From Alphaproteobacteria bacterium (GTDB lineage: Bacteria; Pseudomonadota; Alphaproteobacteria; UBA6615), in the NCBI GenBank assembly GCA_021774445.1, contig JAJFJA010000077.1, positions 1 through 36,242 of the forward strand: a stretch of DNA of 36,242 nucleotides. The letters are read 5' to 3'. Both the position numbers and the translations under genes were made by a program. The notes below the pieces were generated by a model that was not told where the DNA came from, did no database searches, and saw nothing but the letters and a program-made list of their open reading frames with translations. Shown here one piece after another: positions 16,232 to 24,096 of the stretch (position 1 is its first letter; every line of letters begins with the position of its first letter).

Positions 16232-16996
16232 CTATTGCATCATTGCCGGGCCCTTGAGGTCGCGGGGACCTGCCTCGGGCAGGATTCCGAGGCGCCGGGC
16301 GACCTCCTGATAAGCCTCGGCGACATTGCCGAGATCGCGGCGGAAGCGGTCCTTGTCCATTTTCTCGTTGGTCTCGATGTCCCACAGCCGACAGCCGTCC
16401 GGGGTGATCTCGTCGGCGAGCACGATACGCACCTGGTCGTCGGCATAAAGGCGGCCGTATTCGAGCTTGAAATCAACCAAACGAAGGCCGACGCCGAGAA
16501 ACAACCCGGAGAGGAAGTCGTTGATGCGCAGGCTGAGAGCGAGAATATCGTCGAGTTCCGGCGGCGCGGCCCAACTGAAGGCGGTGATATGCTCCTCGGT
16601 GACCAGCGGGTCGCCGAGGTCGTCGGATTTGTAATAATACTCAACGATGGAGCGGGGCAACGGGGCGCCTTCATCCATTTTGAAGCGCTTGGAGAAGGAG
16701 CCGGCAGCGATATTGCGGACGACAACCTCCACGGGAATAATCTCGACCTCGCGCACCAACTGCTCGCGCATGTTGAGGCGACGGACGAAATGGGTCGGGA
16801 TGCCGACCTCGGCGAGGCGGGTCATCAGGTATTCCGAGATGCGGTTGTTTAGGACGCCTTTACCGGTGACGACGCCGCGCTTTTCGTTGTTGAACGCGGT
16901 GGCATCGTCCTTGAAATACTGTACCAAGGTGCCCGGCTCCGGGCCTTCAAACAGAACTTTGGCCTTGCCTTCATAGATTTTCCTGCGTCGGGCCAT
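16232..16996 (-). CDS. purC: Phosphoribosylaminoimidazole-succinocarboxamide synthase
   Basis: The 254-aa product is SAICAR synthetase, which joins aspartate to CAIR using ATP in purine synthesis. The N terminus RRKIYEGKAKVLFEG is the ATP-binding signature, and DFKLEYGR and LADEITPDGCR are the central family motifs. The ATG at 16996 fits the usual alphaproteobacterial N terminus (MARRRKIYEGKAK); another in-frame ATG at 17011 would add five residues. It is the first gene of the pur operon and a good promoter lies about 55 bases upstream. Confidence 0.96.
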   Translation of the reverse strand: MARRRKIYEGKAKVLFEGPEPGTLVQYFKDDATAFNNEKRGVVTGKGVLNNRISEYLMTRLAEVGIPTHFVRRLNMREQLVREVEIIPVEVVVRNIAAGSFSKRFKMDEGAPLPRSIVEYYYKSDDLGDPLVTEEHITAFSWAAPPELDDILALSLRINDFLSGLFLGVGLRLVDFKLEYGRLYADDQVRIVLADEITPDGCRLWDIETNEKMDKDRFRRDLGNVAEAYQEVARRLGILPEAGPRDLKGPAMMQ

Positions 16997-17050
16997 CCAT
17001 TTTTCGTCCATGCGGTGGTGGGCGGCCGAAGGGCGGCCACCTGAGTGTGA

Positions 17051-17079
17051 GATATAGCAATACAGGAGAGGGAGTACAA
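17051..17079 (-). promoter_or_regulatory. Promoter of the purC-purS-purQ-purL-bolA-grxD operon
   Basis: Read on the minus strand, TTGTAC (17079-17074) and TATATC (17056-17051) are 17 bases apart. Transcription would start near 17044 and give a leader of about 48 bases in which GGCCG-CCCTT-CGGCC can form a short hairpin. No PurR-type box was recognised. Confidence 0.6.
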
Positions 17080-17098
17080 TGCGGGCCAAACCCGGCCG

Positions 17099-17848
17099 TT
17101 AGTGGGCGATTTCGGCGAAAAGGCCGGGTTCCGGCAAGCCCGGTGCGAAGCGCCAGACCGGCTCGCGGCCAGCGGCAGAGGGCGCCGGCAGGGCAATCAG
17201 GGCGCTGGAGACCGTGCCATAGCGGCGATCGGTTTCGACGAACATGGCACTGTGGTCACTGCCGTCGGGGCGCCGGCGGTCCAGGAGGAGAGTCTCCCAG
17301 GCCAGCCAATCGCCGATCTCCGGGTCAGGTGGGCGGGCGTCATGCCAATGCCGCAGGTGCGCGGCGGTACGTGGGCAGGCCGGGTCGTCCAGATCGAACG
17401 CGGTGATCATATGGAGCCCGGCTGAGAGGGGGCGGATGGTCAGGGGCCCGCCAGCGCCGCGATTGCAGAGCCAGATGGCATCCCGGTTGTCGGCGATCAC
17501 CAGATTGAAGGGTCGGTACGCCGCGCTGTTTAGCTCGGAAAGCGCATCGGCGGCGGCCATGGCGTCGGCGTGATCAAGGGCCTCGAGCACGAGCTCGCCA
17601 CGGCTACGCAGGTCGGGGGCCGGTCCGAGGCTGCCGGCGCGGTTAAGGACCGCCGCGACGACGCCGTGATCGTTGAGGCCGAGCCAACTGCCGCCTGCGA
17701 AGGCGTCGTACCCGGCAATAACATCCGGCCGATCCGCCCAATGGCGGCCCGGCGGCCGGGAGGCACGCGAAATCATCTCGTCGCGGTTTGCGGCAAGCAA
17801 CAAGGGCCAATCATGCCGTGGCCGGTGCAAAAGGATGACGCTACACAT
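17099..17848 (-). CDS. NRDE (TANGO2-like) family protein
   Basis: The 249-aa product belongs to the TANGO2/NRDE family (PF05742). The protein begins Met-Cys and has the diagnostic Asn-Arg-Asp-Glu motif at residues 21-24, followed by GGSWLGLNDHGVVAAVLNR, the second conserved block. The Cys at position 2 fits the N-terminal nucleophile hydrolase-like fold proposed for the family. The biochemical role is unsettled; proposals for relatives include heme trafficking and lipid metabolism. It lies 51 bases after the HAD gene on the same strand and upstream of the purC promoter. Confidence 0.88.
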   Translation of the reverse strand: MCSVILLHRPRHDWPLLLAANRDEMISRASRPPGRHWADRPDVIAGYDAFAGGSWLGLNDHGVVAAVLNRAGSLGPAPDLRSRGELVLEALDHADAMAAADALSELNSAAYRPFNLVIADNRDAIWLCNRGAGGPLTIRPLSAGLHMITAFDLDDPACPRTAAHLRHWHDARPPDPEIGDWLAWETLLLDRRRPDGSDHSAMFVETDRRYGTVSSALIALPAPSAAGREPVWRFAPGLPEPGLFAEIAH

Positions 17849-17899
17849 GCTGTCGGGCAGATAGTCCCCGGCGAGGTTGCGGGCAAGGGCGCGGAATTC

Positions 17900-18559
17900 T
17901 CAGGCGTGGGGCAAAAGCGGTGCCAGGTCCGCCATGGTGTGGACAATGGTGAAGGCGCCGGCGGCGCGGAGCCGATCGCCGTGACCGGCGGTGATGTGGC
18001 TGCCACCGGTGAAGCCAATGACCCGCATACCGGCGGCCACAGCGGCACTGACCCCGGTGGTGCTGTCCTCAATGACCAAACATTCGGAGGCGAGGACCGA
18101 CATGCTGCGGGCGGCATGATGATAGACGTCCGGCGCCGGTTTCGGTTTTTCGACATGTTCGGCACTGAAGATATTAGGTGAGAAATGATCGTAAAGCCCC
18201 GTAACTTGAAGGCTTTTTTCGACTCTCTTAATCGAGCTGTTGGAAGCCACGCAGATCGCACCGCCGAGGCCGGCCAGGGCGGCATGGATGCCCGGGATCG
18301 GCTGGAGGTCAGTCTCCAAGGCGCGTGCCGTACAAGCCGAGAGATGGGCGCGAAAATCGGCTGGGATGGGGACATCACTCTCGGCCGCCAGGGTCCGCAG
18401 CATGTCCATGGTCGCGGACCCGATGAAGCGTCGTGCAACTTCCTCGGCGGTAATATTATGTCCGATCCGGCCCAATTCCACCGCATCGACACGGCAGGAG
18501 ATGATCTCGCTGTCGACCAGGACGCCGTCGCAATCGAAGATGGTTAGTTTGACGGTCAT
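17900..18559 (-). CDS. HAD family phosphatase (subfamily IA, beta-phosphoglucomutase-like)
   Basis: The 219-aa product has all four HAD motifs: DCDGVLVDSE with the nucleophile Asp9 and acid Asp11, VASNSS as motif II, the Lys of EKPKPAPDVY as motif III, and VIEDSTTG as motif IV. A helical cap lies between motif I and II, as in beta-phosphoglucomutase and small sugar-phosphate phosphatases. The gene could encode a phosphosugar phosphatase or a mutase; sequence alone does not decide. It is divergent from the zeta-subunit gene and probably shares a transcript with the NRDE gene. Confidence 0.9.
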   Translation of the reverse strand: MTVKLTIFDCDGVLVDSEIISCRVDAVELGRIGHNITAEEVARRFIGSATMDMLRTLAAESDVPIPADFRAHLSACTARALETDLQPIPGIHAALAGLGGAICVASNSSIKRVEKSLQVTGLYDHFSPNIFSAEHVEKPKPAPDVYHHAARSMSVLASECLVIEDSTTGVSAAVAAGMRVIGFTGGSHITAGHGDRLRAAGAFTIVHTMADLAPLLPHA

Positions 18560-18652
18560 CCAAAACTCTCGCTGGTCGGGGGGGCCGCTGGGCTAACGAT
18601 GGCAACGGCCCGCTGTGCCATGGCTGGCCGGCTGGTTCAATTGTCTTTTTCC

Positions 18653-18682
18653 TTAGAAACCGACCGGCCGGCTCGCTATATA
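18653..18682 (+). promoter_or_regulatory. Possible promoter of the zeta-subunit gene
   Basis: TTAGAA at 18653-18658 and TATATA at 18677-18682 are 18 bases apart in the 167-base divergent gap. The -35 box is weak, so the call rests mostly on the TATATA box and its position 45 bases before the start codon. Confidence 0.3.
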
Positions 18683-18726
18683 TCCTGTAGATCCCATGCC
18701 GAACGACCTTGAGGAGCAGTTTCCCG

Positions 18727-19050
18727 ATGGCAACCTTCAATGAACGCGAGAAGGGCTTCGAAGCCAAATTCAAGCGCGACGAGGAGTTTAAATTCAAGGT
18801 AACGGCACGGCGCAACAAGCTACTCGGCTTGTGGGCGGCAGAGCAAATGGGGCTGAGCGGCGACGCCGCCGACAGCTATGCCAAGGATGTCGTCAAATCG
18901 GACTTCGAGGAGCCTGGGGACGACGATGTGCTGCAAAAGGTGCTGGGTGATCTGCAGGCGAAGGGCATCGCGACGTCGGAGCATATCGTGCGCAAGCATA
19001 TGGACGAATTGATGCCGGTAGCGGCCGAGCAGATCAGCGGCGGGAGTTGA
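18727..19050 (+). CDS. DUF1476 family protein, zeta-type inhibitor subunit of F1-ATPase
   Basis: The 107-aa product matches the DUF1476 family (PF07345), whose Paracoccus denitrificans member is the zeta subunit that blocks ATP hydrolysis by F1-ATPase. The N terminus MATFNEREKGFEAKF is the family signature and corresponds to the inhibitory segment in Paracoccus; the rest is a four-helix bundle with the ARRNKLLGLWAAEQMGL core. The start at 18727 has a GAGGAG site at 18711-18716. The family is restricted to alphaproteobacteria. In some species it is a weak inhibitor or has another role, so the function here is inferred from family. Confidence 0.93.
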   Translation: MATFNEREKGFEAKFKRDEEFKFKVTARRNKLLGLWAAEQMGLSGDAADSYAKDVVKSDFEEPGDDDVLQKVLGDLQAKGIATSEHIVRKHMDELMPVAAEQISGGS

Positions 19051-19052
19051 CC

Positions 19053-20462
19053 TCAGTCGGCTGCCAGCGGCGCTAAGTTGCGCTGACGATCGGCGCGCCG
19101 GCGGGCGCGCCCCTTAAGCCGTTTTAGCGGCAATGCGGCGCTCGTGGTCTCGATCTTCTTTGCCGAGGTCACGGCACCGGTCAGGGGGTGCCACTGCTGC
19201 GCGCCGCCGGCGGTGTCGATGGTCAGAGGTTTCAGGATCTCGCTGTCGCGCTTGGCGTTGTAGACGCACATGGATAGCGGACCTTCGGCCGTCGCGACCA
19301 TAAAGACGCACGACAAGCAGCGATCGTACTGGAGCCGCTCGGCGTCCTGAAAATTGTGGATGAAGAAGGACAGTTTGTTAACCCGGCCGCGGGCCGCGAG
19401 CAGGCTGGCGCGCATTTGCCAGGCCTTGCGGGCGACGAACCGCAGGGTCGGGAGCCACATACCCCGGTCCTTGGCCAATTCGCGGGCAAGGGTAGCGACG
19501 ACCCGCCACCGGCTGCTGCGGTCGAGAGGTGTGCCGGCCATGCGGGCGATCACGGCCCGGGCGTAGTCTGCATCGTCACAAAGATCGAAGAGTGTGGCGT
19601 TGGATTCCAAGCAGATGGCATAATGGTTGCACTTGGGGTGGCCGACGCGAGGAACATCGAAACTCAACGCGGTGCCGGCGCCGGACGAGATCTGTGCCGC
19701 GACGCTATTTTGGGTGATGAGTTCGGCGCGCTGGCGTAGGACGCCGCGGCCGGTCTCGGCCTGCAGTTGAAACGACAACAGTCTCACAACGTCGGCGTAT
19801 CGGCGAAAGAACCGCACGATTTCAGGGATCGCGGCGAAATTGCCTTCGAACACGGTGGTGTTGAAGAATACCGATAGCCCAAGGCCACGGGCGCGTTCGA
19901 CATATTCCGCCCGCAGGGCATTGAGGTCCTGCTCGGAATCATAGCCTTTGCGTTGTTGGGTCATATCGACGTGGAAAGCAACGTCGACGAGGCCGTTGGC
20001 GGCAAGTTCGTGCAGCAGATCGCGCGTCGCCTTGATGCCGTTGGTGAACAGCGACGGGCGCATGCCCATATCGCTGATGCGGCGGACGATGGCCACCAAC
20101 TCGTCCCGTTTGCGCAAGGTTGGGTCGCCGCCAGAGACCTGGATGTCGGTGTTCGGTCCGTAGTGACGGTAGATCATGTCGATGCGGCGATAGATTTCGG
20201 TCAGGGGAACGTCCTTTACCGCCTCGGCGTGGTCGGAGAGATAACAAAGCGTGCAGTCGAGATTGCAGCGCTGAGTGACCTCAAGCGACACGCAGCCGAT
20301 CGCCCAATGGCGCGCGGCGACTTGGTCGCCGGTCCACTGATCGGTTTCCTTAAGCCGCCGTCTCAGCGGTCCGGCGAAGTCACCAAGCGGCGGCGGCGTT
20401 CGGTCCGGCGACCAGGCAGCGATTTCGGCTTTGCTCAGATGATGGCAATCGGGGTCAGCCAT
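19053..20462 (-). CDS. Radical SAM protein with extra C-terminal cysteines, function unknown
   Basis: The 469-aa product has the radical SAM cluster motif C66-x3-C70-x2-C73 in EVTQRCNLDCTLC, followed by the SGGDPTLR glycine-rich SAM-binding motif near residue 120, typical of MoaA/SPASM-like enzymes. The C-terminal half contains further cysteines, including CNHYAIC, a DRCLSC pair and a final SMCVYN, which could hold an auxiliary iron-sulfur cluster. A basic tail rich in Lys and Arg ends the protein. I do not recognise a specific subfamily. It lies 26 bases downstream of the exported DUF547 gene, suggesting an operon. It ends two bases from the convergent zeta gene. Confidence 0.85.
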   Translation of the reverse strand: MADPDCHHLSKAEIAAWSPDRTPPPLGDFAGPLRRRLKETDQWTGDQVAARHWAIGCVSLEVTQRCNLDCTLCYLSDHAEAVKDVPLTEIYRRIDMIYRHYGPNTDIQVSGGDPTLRKRDELVAIVRRISDMGMRPSLFTNGIKATRDLLHELAANGLVDVAFHVDMTQQRKGYDSEQDLNALRAEYVERARGLGLSVFFNTTVFEGNFAAIPEIVRFFRRYADVVRLLSFQLQAETGRGVLRQRAELITQNSVAAQISSGAGTALSFDVPRVGHPKCNHYAICLESNATLFDLCDDADYARAVIARMAGTPLDRSSRWRVVATLARELAKDRGMWLPTLRFVARKAWQMRASLLAARGRVNKLSFFIHNFQDAERLQYDRCLSCVFMVATAEGPLSMCVYNAKRDSEILKPLTIDTAGGAQQWHPLTGAVTSAKKIETTSAALPLKRLKGRARRRADRQRNLAPLAAD

Positions 20463-20488
20463 GGGTTCTCGTTGGGTGGGAAAAGGGA

Positions 20489-21385
20489 TCAGTTCGACGG
20501 GCCGGAGTCGTTGAGTTGCCAGTCGTAGCGATAGCCGGCGAGACGTGGCTCGGTGGCGAGAATGGCGCCGAGCGTGGGTGCCGCGTAGGCGGAGAGGTGC
20601 GCGGTGATTGCGGCTAAATTGCCGCCGAAATCCTCGCTGAACCAGTTGTAGATGCTGGAGAGCAGCAGTTTGCCATTGACGATTTCGACACCGCGCGGGC
20701 TGTTGATGTAAGAGCGTGCGGCGGCCTCGAGCAGCGCTTCAGCGTTGTCGGTGGTGAACGCGGTGGTCTGGAGATTTGGGCAGCCGACCGAGGCGCAGTT
20801 GACGGCATAGTGGATGCGTGGATCGTGCCAAATCGGGCGCAGAATCCGATGCTCGATGTCGTTCAAGCTGAGCGACTCCGCCTCGACCGTCAGCAGTTTC
20901 TTGTCCCAAGGACCGAAGGCGAAAAAACCCGGCGAGATCTTAATGTCGCGGATGCTGGTCACCGGATAGTGGTCGAGCACAAGGTCGACCGTCGCCGCAT
21001 TGTACAAATTGATCCAATATGCGAGCTGAGCATCGCGACTGAGGCTGCTTACGGGGAAGGCAGAAAGATCGGCAATATATCGCTTCAGTGTGGCGCGGTT
21101 TGCCGGGGTTACGCTGCCGTAGGCGATCCGGTTGAGGCCCTGGTCGTCGACGGTAACATTGTCGTGCAGCCAGCGGTCCCAAGGACCGTGGTCAGGTTGT
21201 TTGGCCGAGGCTGGATCGTGCGCCTCCCAACGCGGCCAGAGGTGGGCGTCCGGCGCCAACCATGCCTCGATAAAGGATGCCGCAGCCTCTTGCGATTGCG
21301 ACAGCGTGGTGAGCAGAACCAAGGCAAATCCGAGTATTGGCGGCAGGGCGCGCAGGCGTTGAGCCATTGTCATCGCAATATTCAC
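20489..21385 (-). CDS. Exported DUF547 domain protein
   Basis: The 298-aa product starts with a signal peptide: a short basic N terminus, then a hydrophobic stretch near residues 15-28 and an Ala-rich end near residues 34-36. The mature part carries the DUF547 (PF04784) hallmarks RDAQLAYWINLYNA and HYAVNCASVGCPNL, where the His, Cys and Cys are near invariant and recall a papain/transglutaminase-like active site. The enzymatic activity of the family has not been established. Several ATGs (21385, 21373, 21367) could start it and all keep the signal peptide. It is the first gene of a pair with the radical SAM enzyme. Confidence 0.9.
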   Translation of the reverse strand: MNIAMTMAQRLRALPPILGFALVLLTTLSQSQEAAASFIEAWLAPDAHLWPRWEAHDPASAKQPDHGPWDRWLHDNVTVDDQGLNRIAYGSVTPANRATLKRYIADLSAFPVSSLSRDAQLAYWINLYNAATVDLVLDHYPVTSIRDIKISPGFFAFGPWDKKLLTVEAESLSLNDIEHRILRPIWHDPRIHYAVNCASVGCPNLQTTAFTTDNAEALLEAAARSYINSPRGVEIVNGKLLLSSIYNWFSEDFGGNLAAITAHLSAYAAPTLGAILATEPRLAGYRYDWQLNDSGPSN

Positions 21386-21397
21386 TCGTAATGGCGG

Positions 21398-21426
21398 ATT
21401 ATGCCGACGGCCTTTGCCGACGCCAA
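21398..21426 (-). promoter_or_regulatory. Possible promoter of the DUF547-radical SAM pair
   Basis: On the minus strand TTGGCG (21426-21421) and CATAAT (21403-21398) are 17 bases apart. The -10 box ends only 12 bases before the first ATG, so either the message has a very short leader or one of the later ATGs (21373 or 21367) is used. Confidence 0.4.
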
Positions 21427-21551
21427 CAAACAGTCGCGTGAGCAGATTTGTGCATGCGAGTGCTTCCTACCCGCCGAGTCGATGTGCGATATCCTGCGAG
21501 CGTAGATTGGGGGCTACACCACATGGTATCGATTTTGCGAGGGTTAACCTG

Positions 21552-21704
21552 ATGGCGGACGGTGGCCGGCGGGCCCGTGATAGCGCGGCCTTGGCCGATG
21601 ATGCGGTAAGGCCACAGGCAAGTCCCCTACAGCGGGCCTTGCGCCGGGCCTGGCTGCGCTTGAGGCGGTGGCCGGTTCTGGCCATGCCTTGGGCCGACAT
21701 GTAG
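21552..21704 (+). CDS. Possible small basic ORF of 50 residues
   Basis: An ATG at 21552 has a good GAGGG site at 21539-21543, eight bases upstream, and opens a 50-codon frame ending TAG at 21704. The product is very rich in Arg and Ala and contains the amphipathic stretch LQRALRRAWLRLRRW, which could bind membrane or nucleic acid. It fills the second half of the 330-base gap between the DUF547 gene and purB and ends 11 bases from purB. High GC makes chance frames common, so this is only a candidate. Nothing else was recognised in the gap besides the DUF547 promoter. Confidence 0.28.
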   Translation: MADGGRRARDSAALADDAVRPQASPLQRALRRAWLRLRRWPVLAMPWADM

Positions 21705-21715
21705 CCGGCCCGGCA

Positions 21716-23011
21716 TCAATCCCCGAAGACTCGCCGGTAGATTTCGTCGACGTGCTGGAGATGGGCGTCGCCGGCAAATAACGCGTCGAGCGCGGCCGTA
21801 TCGAGGTGGTGCGTCACCTGCGGATCGGCGGCGAGGGTGGCGCGCAGGGTGCCGCCCTCCCGCCATACTTGCATGGCGTTTCGTTGGACCGCCTGGTAGG
21901 CGTCCTCACGGCTCATTCCTGCCTGGGTGAGGGCGAGGAGCACGCCGCCGGAGTGGATGAGCCCACCAAGCTGGTCGAGATTCTCCTGCATCCGATCAGG
22001 ATAGACGACGAGCTTGTCGACGACTCCGGCGAGGCGGGCGAGGGAGAAATCAAGGGCGATGGTCGCGTCGGGTGCCAAGACGCGTTCGACACTGGAATGG
22101 GAGATATCACGTTCGTGCCAAAGGGTGATGTTCTCCAGTGCCGGGACAACCGCAGCCCTGACCAGGCGGGCGAGACCGGTAAGGTTTTCGGTCAGTATCG
22201 GGTTGCGTTTATGGGGCATGGCGCTGGAGCCCTTTTGTCCCGGCGAAAAATATTCCTCCACTTCGCGCACTTCGGTGCGTTGCAGATGCCGGATCTCAGT
22301 GGCCAGCCGTTCGACGGCACCGGCGATAACCGCGAGGGTGGCGAAAAACATGGCATGGCGGTCGCGCGGGATGACCTGGGTGGAGACCGGCTCGGCTTGC
22401 AGACCGAGTTTGTCGGCGACGTGACGCTCGACCGCAGGGTCGATGCCAGCGAAGGTGCCGACCGGACCGGAAATGGCGCAAGTGGCGACCTCCGACCGGG
22501 CATTGACCAGGCGGGCGCGACAGCGTTTGAACTCCGCGAAATGGCCGGCCAGTTTGATGCCGAAGGTCGTGGCCTCGGCGTGAATGCCATGGCTGCGGCC
22601 GATGCAGGCGGTAAGCTTGTGTTCACGGGCGCGGCGTTCCAGCGCGGCCAGCAGTTGATCCAGGTCGGCGAGCAGAAGATCGGCGGCCCGGGTGAGTTGA
22701 ACCGACAGGCAGGTGTCCAGGACATCGGAAGACGTCATGCCCTGATGGACAAAGCGGGCCTCGGGCCCGACATGCTCGGCCAGGCTGGTGAGGAAGGCAA
22801 TTACATCGTGCTTAACCTCACGCTCAATCTCGTCGATGCGATGGATTTCCCACTTGCCGCGCTGCCAGACGGCGGCGGCGGCGGCGCGCGGGATAACGCC
22901 AAGTTCCGCCTGGGCATCGCAGGCATGCGCCTCAATCTCGAACCAGATGCGGAATCTGCTCTCCGGCGCCCAGATTTCAGTCATCTGGGGCCTGCTGTAG
23001 CGGGGAATCAT
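21716..23011 (-). CDS. purB: Adenylosuccinate lyase
   Basis: The 431-aa product is a complete adenylosuccinate lyase of the fumarase superfamily. It removes fumarate from SAICAR and from adenylosuccinate, so it acts right after PurC and again in AMP synthesis. The superfamily signature GSSAMPHKRNP, with the mobile catalytic Ser loop, is present, along with TSSDVLDT and the GRSHGIHAE segment with its catalytic His. The start at 23011 is supported by the family N terminus MIPRYSRP and an AAGGA site seven bases upstream. It stands apart from the purC operon by about 5 kb. Confidence 0.97.
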   Translation of the reverse strand: MIPRYSRPQMTEIWAPESRFRIWFEIEAHACDAQAELGVIPRAAAAAVWQRGKWEIHRIDEIEREVKHDVIAFLTSLAEHVGPEARFVHQGMTSSDVLDTCLSVQLTRAADLLLADLDQLLAALERRAREHKLTACIGRSHGIHAEATTFGIKLAGHFAEFKRCRARLVNARSEVATCAISGPVGTFAGIDPAVERHVADKLGLQAEPVSTQVIPRDRHAMFFATLAVIAGAVERLATEIRHLQRTEVREVEEYFSPGQKGSSAMPHKRNPILTENLTGLARLVRAAVVPALENITLWHERDISHSSVERVLAPDATIALDFSLARLAGVVDKLVVYPDRMQENLDQLGGLIHSGGVLLALTQAGMSREDAYQAVQRNAMQVWREGGTLRATLAADPQVTHHLDTAALDALFAGDAHLQHVDEIYRRVFGD

Positions 23012-23046
23012 CGCGGTCCTTCCGGCTCGTCCTGTCGCGCCGGCGA

Positions 23047-23075
23047 ACCATAGGGCGCTGCCTCGGCCGCGGCAA
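23047..23075 (-). promoter_or_regulatory. Possible purB promoter
   Basis: On the minus strand TTGCCG (23075-23070) and TATGGT (23052-23047) are 17 bases apart, each with four consensus bases. The position, about 36 bases upstream of the start codon, is suitable, but the boxes are weak. Confidence 0.3.
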
Positions 23076-23205
23076 GAATTGGGGTGCCCGACGGCGCTTG
23101 GCCCGGGTTGCATCAATTGACCCGTCACATGCGGGCAGCCAAGATTGCGGACGGCCAGGTGCGTTCATACGCGCCGTGGCTTGTAGGGATCAGGTAAGGG
23201 CGGGT

Positions 23206-24096
23206 GTGACGGACAAGATCGCGCAGATACGCCAACTGCCGCTATGGAGCGGCCCGGTAAACCCGCGGCCGCTGGTGGGTGGTTTGAGTAACGAGAGCTT
23301 CGTCGTCAGCGACGGCGGACGGCGGTTCGTGGTGCGAACCGGCGAGGACTATCCGTTTCACCATGTGTTCCGGGATCACGAACGGATGGTCTCGGCGGCG
23401 GCGCATGAAGCGGGATTTGCGCCCGAACTGATTTATGCGCAGCCGGGGATCATGGTGTTCGCGTATGTCGAGGGCCGGACCTATGACGGCGCCGACGTTC
23501 GCGACAATATGGCACGGGTCGTTGCCGTGATCCGCGGTTACCACGGGAAGATGCCCGCGCATGTCAGCGGCGGGGCGCGGCTGTTTTGGGTGTTTCATGT
23601 GGTTCGCGACTATGCGCGAACGTTGCAGGCAGGGAATAGTCGCGCGGTCGGCGAAATCGGCCGCTATTTGGCGCTGGCCGAGGCCTTGGAGCGGGCACAG
23701 GTAGCGTTACCGATTGTTTTTGCCCACAACGATCTGTTGCCGGCTAATTTCATCGACGACGGCAGCAAGGTGTGGCTGATCGATTTTGAGTATGCGGGGT
23801 TCTCTACGGCGATGTTCGATTTGGCCGGTATTGCCGCCAACGCCGAGTTTACGCCGGCGCAGGATGAAGCCTTGCTGGCGGCGTATTTCGGGGAACCGCC
23901 GGATGTCGCGCTCAGGCGCTCACATGCCGCCATGAAATGCGCGTCGCTGCTGCGCGAGGCGATGTGGGGCATGGTGTCGGAACTCCATCTCGCCGCGCCC
24001 GGTGCCGATTATGGGTCGTATGCGAATGAGAACCTGGCACGGTTGGAGGCGGCGCTGGACAGCTACTATTCGAGATTCGGCAAAAGCGGTTCATGA
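23206..24096 (+). CDS. Choline kinase-like phosphotransferase (APH fold)
   Basis: The 296-aa product resembles the choline/ethanolamine kinase group of the aminoglycoside phosphotransferase fold. The Brenner motif appears as FAHNDLLPANFI with catalytic Asp, and the following metal-binding motif as LIDFEYAGF; the N-terminal GGLSNESF is the nucleotide loop. The GTG at 23206 is preferred because it follows a TAAGGG site and starts near the family N terminus; the frame is open 36 codons further upstream. The stop overlaps the start of the next gene by four bases (ATGA at 24093-24096). That next gene is a dimethylglycine dehydrogenase-like enzyme, so a methylated amine or amino alcohol is a likely substrate class, but this is inference. 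Confidence 0.82.
   Translation: MTDKIAQIRQLPLWSGPVNPRPLVGGLSNESFVVSDGGRRFVVRTGEDYPFHHVFRDHERMVSAAAHEAGFAPELIYAQPGIMVFAYVEGRTYDGADVRDNMARVVAVIRGYHGKMPAHVSGGARLFWVFHVVRDYARTLQAGNSRAVGEIGRYLALAEALERAQVALPIVFAHNDLLPANFIDDGSKVWLIDFEYAGFSTAMFDLAGIAANAEFTPAQDEALLAAYFGEPPDVALRRSHAAMKCASLLREAMWGMVSELHLAAPGADYGSYANENLARLEAALDSYYSRFGKSGS

Noticed and set aside
16997..17043. Hairpin in the purC leader as a purine riboswitch
   Set aside because: Only a five-base GGCCG/CGGCC stem is visible and there is no purine-aptamer core, so no riboswitch is claimed.
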